Of a DNA stretch of 64,000 nt, positions 12,401 to 23,022 are shown one piece after another. Source of the DNA: Ctenosaura bakeri (lineage: Eukaryota > Chordata > Lepidosauria > Squamata > Iguanidae); the NCBI GenBank assembly GCA_948474755.1, contig CAOLHI010000613.1, forward strand, positions 434,001-498,000, written 5' to 3'. A model generated the notes under the pieces. The model made no database searches and was not told the origin of the DNA. It worked only from the letters and a program-made list of their open reading frames with translations. Within the stretch, counting starts at the first letter, position 1; each line of letters starts with the position of its first letter. The translations under genes were made by a program, and so were the position numbers.

Positions 12401-13437
12401 TGTTTCTGGACTGTAAATCACAAAATTCTGGGAGGTATCCTACCACAATAACTTCCTTTTAATTCTCACAGGTCTGTGCACTGCTTGAAGTCTCATTAAA
12501 TTCCATTATTCAACACAGTCAAGATGTTTACCAGGCAAACATATGCTGTCCTTCCTTCCTCAGGAAAAGCTGAAGAATCTAAACATATATGCCAGAATGA
12601 TATGAGCAACTCCACCTCCCCTTATAGAGGGGAAATAGCTGAACTAATATGACTCACTGCATATGGGCCTCCAAAAAAAGAAAAAGGCATTGATGCCACA
12701 TGTTACTTTTGATGGAATTGAGAAGGCATATACTTCAAGCGCTATCTATAAGTATCTAAGCCAAGCTGTAGGGCTATCTCACATGTGCATTACCCAGAAT
12801 CCTGTTGGTGCCCTACAGATGTATGTGTATGACCCCTTACATACATGTGGATGTACATTTTGGCTATCATGCAATGGACATATTAAGCTCATGGCTTCTT
12901 AAGTAAAGTTCCATAAATGAAACCATTTCATATGGGCCTAAATGCTATTGATAGTCCCATTTAGACTTATGCCATTGAATTAATGAGATTTACTTGTATG
13001 TTGACTCACTGTTCAAAAACTGATTTCAGTGGATCTACTCTAGTTTGGATTAACCAACAAGGTTCCAGCCAAGCAGATGTGCATTTTTGGATGTTGTGTA
13101 ACCATTTGTTAGTGCCTTCAAAATACTTTGTTCCTCACTAAGATTAAAAAGACTCTTCCCCATTACACAATGGGACAACAGGCAGCCACTCAGGCAGAGG
13201 CACAACTTTTTACACAATGTCAGTTTTCAGCAAAATGGTGGTATATCACTCCTACCGTTAGTTATATGAGTAGATTTACACCTTTCAAGCATGATGTAGG
13301 ATCTTGTCTGCTGTGCACACTGGAATACTTGGCCTGAGCATACTCCCTGTTGCAGTTCCAACATGCCTTAATTTACCTGGATGTGGCCAAAACTTCTAAG
13401 ATCCTAAAAAACAAGAGATAAATGTAAACTACTATAG
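9466..13437. other. About 4 kb with no identified gene
   Basis: Mostly unique-looking AT-rich DNA. A minus-strand open frame at 10510-10737 (75 codons, rich in S, T, R and W) and a plus-strand one at 9986-10306 (106 codons, hydrophobic, low complexity) have no motif I recognise. Weak copies of a short repeat with CTGA-CTCAGTGG-ACTT occur near 11425 and 12340. No RNA gene or promoter can be supported. Confidence 0.5.
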
Positions 13438-13566
13438 TTTCACTTTTTTCCATTCCTTCCCTCTTCTCCTCTCTCCTCATCCTAGTCCTTCATCCTCTAC
13501 TCTCTCTTTTCTCTCACTTCTTCCTCCGTGTCATACTCCCTCTCTCACTCCCACCTCTTTCTCTGT
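13438..13566 (+). repeat. Polypyrimidine tract
   Basis: About 125 bases almost wholly C and T on the plus strand (CCTTCCCTCTTCTCC, CTCTCTTTTCTCTCAC and similar), with rare A/G interruptions. Not a clean microsatellite. Confidence 0.8.
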
Positions 13567-13819
13567 ATAATACAGTAAACATATATTATTATATACCCAG
13601 CATTGCCTGGGATCTTATTTTCTCATAGGTAATACTTGTTAGAAAGGTTTGAGATCTTGTGTCTCTAATTCCCCAAACTGTCTTGTCCAGTACCTGTAAC
13701 TTTTCCCCATATTCTCCAAGCCAATTTGTATTCAGACTTATTAACATAGAGGTTGGGTTCCTGAGGAAAATACATTGCCCTCCTGCTTGCTACTAGGCCT
13801 CATCACCATAACAACCAGC

Positions 13820-13890
13820 CTATTCAGAGTTCTCTGACTGAGAATTCTAAAGACCCCTTCCTAACCCCAGGATTCCACAGAATCTTCTCA
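13820..13890. repeat. Interior fragment of TIR family A
   Basis: AGAGTTCTCTGACTGAGAATTC, then AGACCCCTTCCTAA and CCCCAGGATTCCACAGAAT, matches the central part of full family-A copies (for example 23365-23430). Neither TIR is present, so this is a remnant. Confidence 0.6.
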
Positions 13891-13964
13891 GGCAGCCAAT
13901 CATACTAGGTCTTTGCCTGACACAGAAACACAAACAAACTTTGACTTTTATATATTAGTAGACT

Positions 13965-14018
13965 AGATGTGTGTGTGTGTATAATATACACACATACCTG
14001 ACATAAAATTACACACAC
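13965..14018. repeat. TG/CA dinucleotide cluster
   Basis: (TG)n followed by two short (AC)n runs separated by AT-rich spacers; imperfect self-complementarity. Confidence 0.8.
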
Positions 14019-14758
14019 ACATGATTAAAAAGCAACAATTCCCAAGTTTATTTTCTAAAGAATAACTGCTATTTGTAGCATTTTAATGAGACTAAATTGC
14101 CTTCATCTTTGCTTTCCTGTTCCACATGTCAATACATTTGCTGGAGACAATCCGTTGAAAAGTAAAGTGTGTGAAGCTATTATCTATGCTTCTAAAAAGC
14201 AAAACATTGGTGATGCAGATGGATCAATCTAAACTGTAAATGACAGTAACTTCAAGCTCCATACAGCAGCTGAGTAAAGAGTGCGACTTTAAAAGGAAGA
14301 AGTTATCAGCTGTGTTTGTGCTCCAAAAGGAAGAAGGGCAGATGGAGCTAATAAAATCACATAGTTTCACCTCCAAATGCCTGGTGTCATGGCTTATTGC
14401 ATCTGACATCATCAGTGCTGGTCTCTCCTCCATTGGAGACCAGCAAAAGCAGGTCCTACCTTGCACCTTGTGTGTCTGAATCCATAGTTCCTATCTGCTA
14501 ACTAGACCCTCACTTTGTACTAACACAATCATGTTATTACTTTTCTCTGTTTTTCATTTAACATTTCAGCATCAACCCAGGAAGAACAATGGGGAGCAAT
14601 ATATTTCCATCTGTACGGTAAGTTCAAAGGCTTGAATCCAGATTCCAGACTACAGCAACCACATTTAGGTCCTATTGGGATCAGCCTGATAAATTAGTTA
14701 CCACTGAGTTATGCCCCACACATTACAGTTACACACATGTCAAATAAGTGCAGCTAAC
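14019..14758. other. No identified feature
   Basis: Opposed open frames of about 80 codons at 14224-14479 exist on both strands. Neither shows a domain, and no defensible splice structure is visible around them. Confidence 0.45.
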
Positions 14759-14761
14759 TTA

Positions 14762-14963
14762 GAGCCTTGTTGCACCACCCTGTTATAGTGCTACTATTCT
14801 ACTTTCAACATCCTATGGAATTCTGGGGTTTGTAGTTTACTGAGGCCAAAGAGCCTCTTGGCTGAGAATCCTAAATGTTCCTCTCTAAATTGCAAACACC
14901 AGGATCCCATTGGATATTCAAAGTGGAATAATAGCACTATAACAGTGTAGTGCAGAAAGGCCC
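14762..14963. mobile_element. TIR element family A, copy 2
   Basis: A complete 202-bp copy. Ends are GAGCCTTGTTGCACC and GTGCAGAAAGGCCC, with target duplication TTA (14759-14761 and 14964-14966). The core is a long inverted repeat: ACTTTCAACATCCTATGGAA on the left pairs with the CCATTGGATATTCAAAGTGG stretch on the right. The loop contains the small palindrome-like CTTGGCTGAGAATCCTAA. Non-autonomous. Confidence 0.9.
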
Positions 14964-15130
14964 TTAGTCTAGAATAGATGGGGCTAAACTAAAAATATTG
15001 ATCATAATAATAGTAGCAATATAACAATAGTATATTCATCACCAATCGTTATCATATTCAATTTATTTCTCATTATTGATTTACAGCATAGTCCCAAAAT
15101 TGTTTATTCAGGAGGAAGCAACTCTAGGGC

Positions 15131-15332
15131 CTAAATACCCTGAAGACACCAGAACCCATCTGATCTTGGAAGCTAAGCAGGGTCAGGCCTGTTTAGAACT
15201 TGGATAGGAGACTGACAAAGAATGCCAGGTAGCATGGGCTATATTTCACGGGACAGGAAAAACCCTATGAAATTCATAGGTCACCATAAGTTGATAGAAC
15301 ACTTGAGGGAATGTGTGCGCACATACACATGC
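15131..15332 (+). mobile_element. 5S rRNA-derived SINE
   Basis: The head (about 15140-15240) reads like 5S rRNA: CATCTGATCTTGGAAGCTAAG, CAGGGTCAGGCCTG and ACTTGGATAGGAGAC are the internal control region and the following stem of a vertebrate 5S gene with a few changes. Its tail (AAACCCTATGAAATTCATAGG, CACCATAAGTTGATAGAAC) is the reverse complement of the tail block at 2361-2505. In such SINEs the 5S region works as an internal RNA polymerase III promoter. Not a real 5S gene: it lacks the correct ends and is fused to the SINE tail. Confidence 0.85.
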
Positions 15333-15598
15333 AAGTCACTCTGATTTGTATCCAGTTTTGCCCTTCCATTTATGGAAGACTCAAGTCTTATCAGAGCATG
15401 CAAAAACTATTTACTTCCTAATAAGGAAGTATAAGGAAACAGTGTGGCACTCTGGAGTTTGACATTCAAGGCTGTGGGCATTATCTCCCTCCCAGGAGTC
15501 ACATGTATAGCACAAATATCTACAGGAGACAGGCCTACTTGCATACTAGAACAATTGTATGTAAGTCGACCTCCACATGATTGAGAAACCTAATAATA

Positions 15599-15735
15599 GA
15601 CCATTTCTGCACTAGCGTGTTATAGTGCTATTATTCCACTTTCAACATTATATGGAATCCTGGGGTTTGTGGTTTAGGGAGGGGATTCCAGGATTCCATA
15701 GGATGTTGACAGTGGAATAATAACACTATAACAGG
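15599..15735. mobile_element. TIR element family A, copy 3, right end lost
   Basis: Starts GACCATTTCTGCACTAG and carries both arms of the foldback (ACTTTCAACATTATATGGAA and CCATAGGATGTTGACAGTGG), but stops after ACTATAACAGG without the right TIR. A short central loop makes it close to a hairpin. Confidence 0.8.
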
Positions 15736-16336
15736 TGATAAGTATATGTATCCAAGAGGTATTTGTTGCTGTAGGTCTCCTGGTTTTTCTGCTGTCCTGG
15801 AGTATTTTCTGGCAATTCTCAGCACCAGCTGCAACATTATATCCCCACCCTCATTTTTTTTTTAATTCTGAGATATAGGAGAAGAAAAAAGTATCCTTGT
15901 CTTATCCTCCTTTCTTTTCTCTTCCCCCTCCGTTAGAACTATAGTGCATCAGTGAACCAGCACTTTGCAATATAATACTATAACTCAAAGGAAACAAATT
16001 AAACAAAGAAGAGAAAATTGCCCATAGGATCACCTCAGAAAATGACACCCTCATTTTTAAAAAAGCCTTTGGTAAAGTCCTAGTGCAGATCTAAATAATC
16101 ATGACAAATAGCCCTCTGAATAAATGGGGAAAGTGAATGGGACAAGAGGAGAGAACAACAGACAAAACCCAACGACCTATTTTACAAGCTCTTCTTTAAC
16201 TCATTCTGGAAAAACCCAGCATCAGATTCTGGATTATAGAGATCAGAGAGGGGTGACTTCCAGTTCTACAGGGTTCAAGGTTTTATTTTGTTTTTGTCCT
16301 TGGACCCACCACAAACTGCAACAGTCCCAGACCCCC
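15736..16336. other. No identified feature
   Basis: No repeat or gene recognised. The 95-codon plus-strand frame at 16124-16411 runs into a SINE tail and is chance. Confidence 0.5.
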
Positions 16337-16455
16337 AGGTGTACACACGCACCTTCAAGTCACCTGTTGACTTATGGCAATCTCATGAATTTCATAGAGT
16401 TTTTCTTTTAAAGCAAGGAATACTCAAAGATGGTTCCTTCCTCTGACGTACAGCT
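16337..16455 (-). mobile_element. 5S-type SINE, tail fragment
   Basis: CACCTTCAAGTCACCTGTTG, ACTTATGGCAATCTCATGAA, TTTCATAGAG and a decayed CAAGGAATACTCAAAGATGG give the shared tail. The 5S-like head is missing on the right. Confidence 0.8.
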
Positions 16456-16763
16456 TACAACTCCATTTTTTCAGAGTAAGATTTTCTTTCCTGTTACTTG
16501 GAAGGGATCTGGGGGCTTATGGGCCATGCACATGTTTTCTGGCTCTTGACTATTACTACCTTGAGTCTCCACCCACAAACATCATTATGGATAATAAGGG
16601 CATTTTTAATATCCTGCAATACATTGGAATTCCACTGAGCTCAGAAGGCATCCCAGATTAAGACAGTTCAGAGTTGTTGTTTTTTAGAAAAAAAAATCTG
16701 CCTGGATGAGGGTCAAGTATGTCAGAGCTTTTAAATATATAAAATATCATAGCCAATTTTGTT

Positions 16764-16828
16764 CACACCTACTCAGAAGTAAATCCAAGTGAGTTTAATA
16801 GGGCTTACTCCCAAGTATGTTCATCCAA
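16764..16828. repeat. Short unclassified repeat (CTCAGAAGTAAATCC / GGGCTTACTCCCA)
   Basis: The pair CTACTCAGAAGTAAATCC and AATAGGGCTTACTCCCAAG is a short inverted-like motif common in squamate DNA. Related scraps lie at 23765-23800 (CTTACTCCCAGG..GCATAGGATTGCG) and 34100-34180 (GTGCAATCCTGTGCAAGTT). Class unknown. Confidence 0.4.
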
Positions 16829-17339
16829 AACCAGTGGCAGAGCTTGGAGTATATGGAGGGGGTGGGTGGAAGGGGGTGAGGTTACAGTGCAAGGAGCATG
16901 GGCTCTGTGCACGGGGGCATGGCCAGGGCATGCGCTGGCGTGGCTACAGGCTAGGATGCCCAAAAAACATTGCCACCTGGAGTAAATGCCCTCCCTGCCT
17001 CCATGTCCCTACCTGACTGTCCAAAACTGAAACCTAAATCCTACAAAAGTAAATTTCTAACTCTTCTATTCCCCAGATACAAGTGATTCACTGATTGCAT
17101 TGAATAAGTAAAAGTGGACTATTTTTAAGATCATTTCTATCACAAACATGTACTTTTCAGATAGAATCGTATTTGCTTTGCTCCTTCCTTTGCCATTCAT
17201 GTATTTTGCAATGGCATTTGAATTAGTTAGAACAGAACTTGAAAAAGTTACCTTTTTCAAGATGAGTTACTTCTTTCAAGGCTGCCCTTCCAGGAAGTGC
17301 ACAGTACATGGTATCCAAGAAGATCTCCTGCAACAGCAA
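16829..17339. other. No identified feature
   Basis: A G-rich patch at 16850-16940 and otherwise ordinary AT-rich sequence. No gene recognised. Confidence 0.5.
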
Positions 17340-17354
17340 AGTTGTGAGAACTGT

Positions 17355-17382
17355 AGAGGGAGGGAGGGAGGGAGGGAGAGAG
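17355..17382 (+). repeat. (GGGA)n microsatellite
   Basis: About six GGGA units in a row, with purine-rich flanks. Confidence 0.9.
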
Positions 17383-17429
17383 AATTCAGTGTTGAGTGAG
17401 AGTGGCAGCGGTGGGAGGATGAGGACTAA

Positions 17430-18089
17430 TTAGTGGAATCAACAGTTGGGATTAACAGCTTTACATCCACCTTATCCTGTTGCCCCCAGACTCCCCCCCC
17501 ACCTCTGCAAAGAAACTCCCTCCCCAGGTATAACAAGACCAGTACAGATATAAAGTTTCAGGAATATCAGAAAAAAAATAAGAAGCAGGGCAACTCTGTA
17601 AAGAAGGAAGAAGGGGAGAGAAGTAAGTACAGAATTGAAGGCAGAAGGATCCATAACCATAAAGAGCATTTTGGATGCCAAAAGGTGGCACAACAGAAAG
17701 AGCAAAATACTCTGAAGGTATTGAAATAAAATATTGTCAGCTGACCTCAGAGGGGAGCAATACAGAGTGACAGTGGCTAGGAGGAAGCAGCCTCAGTGAC
17801 AGAAGCCCAGTGGCAGCAAGGGAGGAACTAGTGGTAGCAGAGGAGGAGGGGGTGAATGCAAGAGCAGCCCCAGCCCTTGCCCCACACCACAATGATCTCA
17901 GCCAGTATGACCCCTGCCACCAGCACAGCCATGGAGATTGTTAGGGAGTGCAGGTTTCTGCCTGTTTCAGAGGTGATGCTGGGGCAGCTCTGGAGCAATT
18001 GGATCAATACTGCTAAACTTCATGGGAACAGTAGAGCTTCCTTGGAAGAAAGTTTCAAGGAATATGGGAAAAACTGAGCAGCAATGTAA
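17430..18089 (+). other. Purine-rich block, possible LINE 5' region
   Basis: A/G-rich sequence with a 98-codon lysine-rich open frame (17433-17729) and a serine/threonine/alanine-rich one (17856-18077). It lies directly upstream of the ORF1-like remnant at 18285, and the phrase GGCAGAAGGATCCATAA occurs in both parts (17641 and 18328). That suggests either duplication or one element interrupted at 18090. I cannot name the family. Confidence 0.35.
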
Positions 18090-18274
18090 AGCCCTACACT
18101 GATACAGTGCTATTACTCCACTTTTGACATCTTATGGAATCCTGGAGTTTGCAGTTTAGTGAGGGGCATTTAGAATTCCCAGCCAGAGAGCTCTTTGGCC
18201 TCAGGAAACTACAAACCCCAGAATTCCACAGGATGTTGAAAGTGGAATAATAATAGTGTAGGGTGGAAATGACC
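18090..18274. mobile_element. TIR element family A, copy 4
   Basis: Right end GGGTGGAAATGACC and left end AGCCCTACACTG (TIR partly deleted), with perfect TAA duplications (18087-18089 and 18275-18277). Foldback arms CCACTTTTGACATCTTATGG and CCACAGGATGTTGAAAGTGG. It divides the LINE-like block described on either side. Confidence 0.85.
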
Positions 18275-18284
18275 TAACCCTACA

Positions 18285-18600
18285 GAGGAGAGATAAAGGG
18301 GAGAGAAATTACTGCAGAGATGGAGGCAGAAGGATCCATAATTGTCTGGCAGAATTCAGCATTTGTCTTCTTGCCAGAAAACATCACCGACTACATCTGC
18401 AGCAAGTGAAAATTGGTAGCAATCTTGGAAGAGAAGATCAGTGGACTGCAGCTACAGGTTGAGTCCATTCAATGCATCGGAAGATATGAGGATGTCCTGG
18501 ACAGAATGTAGGGGAAATTCGTCCTACAAAACTGAGAGGAGAAAACTGCCAAGAAAAATGAAAAGGACAGTAATAGTGAGGAAAAACCCTAGACTTATTT
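18285..18600 (+). mobile_element. LINE ORF1-like remnant (CR1/L2 group)
   Basis: In one plus frame around 18380-18510 the text reads I-C-S-K-(stop)-K, then L-E-E-K-I-S-G-L-Q-L-Q-V-E-S-I-Q, then R-Y-E-D-V-L-D-R-M. A cysteine-knuckle start followed by a short coiled coil and an 'I..YED.LD' stretch is the arrangement found in ORF1 of CR1/L2-group LINEs. One stop lies where the second cysteine would be, and a second stop follows the coiled coil. Identification rests on this pattern alone. Confidence 0.4.
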
Positions 18601-18681
18601 ATATAGGGCTGTGTACACAAGGACTGCCACAGAGAGGAGGGGGCAGGCCTGTTCTGTACTGGTTAAAAAAGTAGTATCAGG

Positions 18682-19100
18682 TCTTATGGTTTTAAGTTAC
18701 AGGAAAGTAGATTTCACCTAAACATTAGAAGGAACTCCTTGACAGGAAGGCCATTTCTGCACTAGAGTGTTATAGCGCTATTATTCCACTTTCAACATCC
18801 TATGGAATCCTGAGGTTTCCGGTTTAGGGAAGGGCTGGCCAGCTCCTCCCAAAACTGGAAACCCCAGGATTCCATAGGATGTTGAAAGCAGAATAATAGC
18901 ACTGTAACACTTTAGTATGGAAATGGCCTAAGAGTAGTTTGGCAGCAGAAGCAACTGCCTGGAGAGGTGTGACATCTTTAAAAAGAGACTGGGCAGCTAC
19001 CTGCTAGATATGCTTTAACCGGAAATCTTGCATTAAGTAGGGGCTTGAACTAGATGGCTCATGAGGCCCAATCCAAGTCTATGATTCTATGAATCTATGG
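18682..19100 (+). mobile_element. CR1 LINE 3' end, split by a TIR element
   Basis: The left piece has GATTTCACCTAAACATTAGAA and GGAACTCCTTGACAG, equal to the 'hlnirknfltv' part of CR1 ORF2. The right piece (after 18928) continues with GAGTAGTTTGGCAGCAGAAG and ends TCCAAGTCTATGATTCTATG. The two join smoothly if 18749-18928 is removed. The final repeated ATTCTATG octamers are the CR1 3' signature. Confidence 0.85.
18749..18928. mobile_element. TIR element family A, copy 5, inside CR1
   Basis: 180 bp, ends GGCCATTTCTGCACTAG and TAGTATGGAAATGGCC; duplications GAA (left) and TAA (right), one mismatch. Arms ACTTTCAACATCCTATGGAA and TTCCATAGGATGTTGAAAG. Its insertion into a CR1 tail gives the relative order: CR1 first, TIR element later. 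Confidence 0.9.
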
Positions 19101-19191
19101 CTTTTTTAGAACTACAACTCCCTAAATCCCCCAGACAGCATAGCAAGTGAGGATGTTATCTGGGGAATTCTGTGAACTGTTGTCAAAAAAG
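19101..19191. repeat. Short foldback element (ACTACAACTCCC type), full copy
   Basis: A 91-bp near-palindrome: CTTTTTTAGAACTACAACTC on the left pairs with GAACTGTTGTCAAAAAAG on the right around CCCCCAGACAGCATAGC / GGATGTTATCTGGGG. It begins where the CR1 tail ends. Halves of the same element occur at 1521, 27715 and 59640. Confidence 0.6.
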
Positions 19192-20036
19192 CAACATTTC
19201 AAAACTTTGAGTTAAAATTAGACAAATTCACTATAGTCCAGCCATATAAGTTAAAATTCTGGCCCCAAAATTGTGGCCTGAGGCCAGTCATTTAAGCTTA
19301 TTGCTCTCCTGCTGTTAAATCCAACTTTGTAAATTTGGATGCCCAGTTTAAGACACCTCGGCCCTGATTTCTAGCTACTGAATGTGCTTGGCAGTGACAC
19401 TGCAAAGCAAGCCCAAACTATGTAGAGCTGGGTGCTCAAATAATAACAGTTTTTTAAGCTGGTGGGAAGTGTCAGCCAACTTTCCATTGCCTTCAAAATG
19501 AGACAAGAACAAAAGGGTAATTAAAGCAATTCATGCCTATAAACCTCTTTGAAGATGTGAAAAAGGAGAAAGTAGCAACAACAACAAAAAAAAGGAAAGC
19601 AGGTTTCTAGTGAAGCTATAGCTCTATTACTCATGGTGTAATTTACAATACATCTACACATAATATGCAGTTGCAGCAATGAACTCCTTTACCAGCTATT
19701 TTATGAGATCCCTTTCACTCCCTCCTGGGCCTACTGCTTCAAGTGAATTTAGGTCTATCCCTTTTCTGTCTCCAGAAATTCTTATTTGCATGTGAAACCT
19801 ATGTTGGTTTACTACAATTTCAGAAGCTGAGGGGAAGTTATTTGGGGTGATTACAACTTTTAGAATATACAGCCAGAATAGTCTGAACATACAAGTTTTC
19901 CAGATTCTGAATGATACCAACAAATGATCATTTTTCAGACCTCATGGAATTCTCAGCACTACATGCAAGCAATATACTGGAACTAGAGGCTGGGGTATGG
20001 TTTGGAGAGAGGTAGTCTCCATGTGTGCGGAACAAG
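19192..20036. other. No identified feature
   Basis: AT-rich sequence with an (AAC)n scrap near 19575. Nothing recognised. Confidence 0.5.
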
Positions 20037-20039
20037 AAA

Positions 20040-20506
20040 GGCCCTTTCCGCACTGGGCTATTAAAATGGTGCAGAGCGACCTCCAATGGAGGTCTTCTGC
20101 ACCGTAGAGTGGACTGGAGCAGACTACTTTTTGTAGTTCCATACCTCAGTCCACTCCGGAGCGACCGGAACTGGTTGCGCATCATGTTTTTTAAAAACCT
20201 CTTTTTAGAGGGTTTTAAAAAGCATGGAGCGTGCGACCCCGTGTCGCTCCATCGCTGCGCTCCGTTGCAGATTTGCAGGCGTGTGCAAGTGCGTGCCTGC
20301 AGATCTGCCAGGGGCGGGCTTTAGGCTGGCGAGCTTCTCTGGTTGGTGGAGAGCCTCTCCCAACCGGAAGCCGCCATTTTGGACGCCGGAGCAGTGCAGA
20401 GCGATGAGCTCACACTGCTCCTCATCTCGACGGACTCGCCCAGACCCACCAAAAAGCCGGTGAGTAGTGGCGGGGAGCGTTTCCCTCGCCGCGTGCGGAA
20501 AGGACC
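20040..20506 (+). mobile_element. GC-rich TIR element family B, copy 2
   Basis: 467 bp with ends GGCCCTTTCCGCACTGGG and CGTGCGGAAAGGACC, duplication AAA (20037-20039 and 20507-20509). The order of internal blocks is the same as in copy 1: the GACCTCC..GGAGGTC hairpin, the GTGGACTGGAGCAGAC / TCAGTCCACTCCGGAG pair, TTTTTAGAGGGTTTT, GATCTGCCAGGGGCGGGC, GGCTGGCGAGCTTC, GAAGCCGCCATTTTGGA, and GTAGTGGCGGGGAGCG. CpG density is far above its flanks. The open frames inside it (up to 99 codons) differ from those of the other copies. Confidence 0.9.
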
Positions 20507-20509
20507 AAA

Positions 20510-20998
20510 GACTGGATATCCTGCTGAAAGCTAAGGGGCTAAAAATAGTTCACTTCCACTGCCATATTTGCTATCCTTCCTCCTCAAGGTTGATTGTTCT
20601 GAAGGGAAAGAGTGAGCCTTAGGAAAGATGTTGCAGCTACCCGTGATGGGGATTGGGAGCCACTCATTGCTAGAACATATGTCTTGTACGGAGAAGATCC
20701 CAGATTTAGCCCTTGGAAGTGTTGCAGTGCTTTTAAAAGGGGACAGGGGTCAAGATGCAGGTAATGTAAAAGATTTCTGTTGTGAAGCATAGAGAGCTGC
20801 TGCCACTCAGAGAAGGCAACATTGATCAGAACAGTATCATCTCATGTAGTGTAATGAAACCTTCCTATTTCTTAAATGTTTTTAAAGCATTCAGCACAGT
20901 TTATTTCCATGTTCTCAATATACTAAAACATCTAACCAATACCCACTGTGCACATATTATGCAACCATGCATTAAAAATAGCAAAGCTTGTAAAAGTT
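20510..20998. other. No identified feature
   Basis: Unique-looking sequence; no repeat or gene recognised. Confidence 0.5.
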
Positions 20999-21045
20999 GT
21001 TATTGTTGTTATCATTGTTGTTGTTGTCATTATTATTATTACTAC
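20999..21045 (+). repeat. (TTG)n/(ATT)n trinucleotide run
   Basis: Imperfect TTGTTATTGTTG units grading to ATTATTATT. Confidence 0.8.
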
Positions 21046-21149
21046 CAGAAGTTTGGACTGGGAGTTGCAGCCCAAAAAAGTAACTTTTAAAAGCTAGACA
21101 ATGATCTAGACAGTGCTTCTCAGGATATCTGATATGGAGAAATGAAGAG

Positions 21150-21380
21150 ACCGATACTCTGATGGTACCAGATCCCATCCGCTCTTTGAAGCCAAGAAGG
21201 GTTAGCCCTGGTTAGTATTTGGAAAGGGGACTGCCAGGAAATGCCAGGCACTCTAGGCTATGTTTCAAAGGAAGGCAATAGCAAACCACCTCTGAGTATT
21301 CCTTTGCCTTAGAAAATCCTATGAAATTCATGGGGTATTCATAAGTACATAGCACATACACAAACACACATACACACAAA
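21150..21380 (+). mobile_element. 5S rRNA-derived SINE, complete-looking
   Basis: Head with CCAGATCCCATCCGCTCTTTG, AAGCCAAGAAGGGTTAG, CCTGGTTAGTATTTGG and GGGGACTGCC follows the 5S rRNA order. The body is AAAGGAAGGCAATAGCAAACC and ACCTCTGAGTATTCC. The tail AAATCCTATGAAATTCATGGG ends in a (CACATA)n run. This is the fullest copy in the plus orientation and shows the element's length to be about 230 bp. Confidence 0.85.
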
Positions 21381-22883
21381 GAGATTGGCACTAAATCTGT
21401 GGTCATTTGTTACAAGTGTTTCTTTCTGTCCTGGAAACTTGACAGGCACCAGAAACTGGTGGCCCAGGAACTGGCACTGGTCCAGGGATCACAACTTTGA
21501 GTAGCACCGATCTAGAACATCTAGCTATTTTCAGCACACACACACACACGTCTAAGGCAGGTTAAAGACGGAGACTAAGGGGTCAATATGCAGAAGGTAT
21601 CACTATTTGTCTAATAGACTGAATGAGCAAAGACAGGCACCTTGAGTCAAGTGTTTTCCCACCTGAATGGATATTTATACCTAACTGCCAAAGCCATAGC
21701 CTAAGGTTTTCACATTTGCAAACTACTTTTTTTTTTAATTTGAAGTATTGCTGTATTTTTAGAATGAATGAAGAAGGACCAGTTGAAAAGCCTGTTTTCC
21801 CTGACACTTTGCTTTTGTTTGCTTCCAGTGGTATCTCTGTAGAAAGCTCACTTGTATGGTTAGGTACTTTAAACTGCAGTGTTTTACAATGCACGTAACA
21901 AGTATATTAAACAAGATAAATGAAATGACAACGTAGTCATAGTGAAAATAAGGTTTCAGCATAACTTCTTACAACATTCTGCCCCATCCTCCAGAAGATA
22001 GGGGAATACCACCATCCAACAGTTAACATGCCTGCTCTCTTCAGATTTTGGAAGATAAGTAAAGCTAAGCCTATCCAACCCATACTAGAGACCACTGATT
22101 GGTATCATGAACTGGTTCTTGTAAGCTCTTTGCAGAAGCATACCTTGAGATATCAAGGATGGAACAAAGATGCAGGGCTGGTCCAGGATATTTGCTTGAG
22201 GCAAAGGACAAGATGGGCACCCCTCACTCCTTTCACAAAAGCTAACTGAACTGGTAATTCAGACTCCAACACTAGTGATAGGAGGGTGTTGTCTATTACA
22301 GTAAAGTTGAGTTAGCAAGCAGGACAATCCATGTGGCATGCAAAGATTTACCATCTAACAGAGAGGAATGCCGGGGGGATGGCACTGCTTTCCTCCATCT
22401 TCCAGGATCCACCTGAGGTAACAGCTTCATTTTATCTAATGACAGAGTCAGGCCTTTGACAATGTGCATGCTGAACACATCCCAGAGTTCGCACATAATG
22501 CCAGCCGAACCCCACCATGCATTCTTCATGATGTTTCCAAAGGGACTGTTGTTTTCCTCACAATAAGGAATCCTCACTGACAAGGATTCCAGATTGCATC
22601 AAGAGCTGAAAATATGTCCCTGCCAGTGAATTGTGGCACCACGTTCCAGAGGTACTACAAATCCCACAGGCATTGGAAGGACGTGTGGTGACAGGACATA
22701 TGGCATGTGGTGAAGACATGGAGAAAAACGTGTTCTAGAGGAGAAGACCATCTTTAAAAACTGCTGAAGCTAAACATTCAAAATCTCTCAAGGCTCCAAA
22801 GGATAGAGTGGTGAGAATTTTAGTCCTCTGTGAATGCTAACTAAAAGTCCTCAGCTGTCACATAATTCCCAATAAACTCATTT
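21381..22883. other. No identified gene; one (CA)n run
   Basis: (CA)n at about 21535-21550. Open frames of 91-103 codons at 21583-21898 lie on opposite strands over the same bases and have no motif. A weak repeat-like scrap (GGGCTGGTCCAGGATATTTGC) is at 22165. Confidence 0.45.
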
Positions 22884-23022
22884 GAAATTTCCGCACTAGA
22901 CTGTTAGTGCTATTATTCCACTTTCAACATCCTATAGAATCCTGGGGTTTGCAAACCCCAGGATTCCATAGGATGTTGAAACTGGAATAGTAGCACTATA
23001 ACAGTCTAGTGCAGAAATGGCC
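22884..23022. mobile_element. TIR element family A, copy 6, minimal hairpin form
   Basis: 139 bp consisting almost only of two complementary arms. The left arm runs through CCACTTTCAACATCCTATAG and AATCCTGGGGTTTGC. The right arm starts at once with AAACCCCAGGATTCC and ATAGGATGTTGAAACTGG. The left TIR is eroded (GAAATTTCCGCACTAG); the right one is GTGCAGAAATGGCC followed by TTA. The usual loop is absent, so a single strand would fold into one long stem. Confidence 0.9.

Noticed and set aside
15131..15240. 5S rRNA gene
   Set aside because: The 5S-like part is joined to the SINE tail, ends are wrong, and the same structure recurs in other copies. It is a SINE head.
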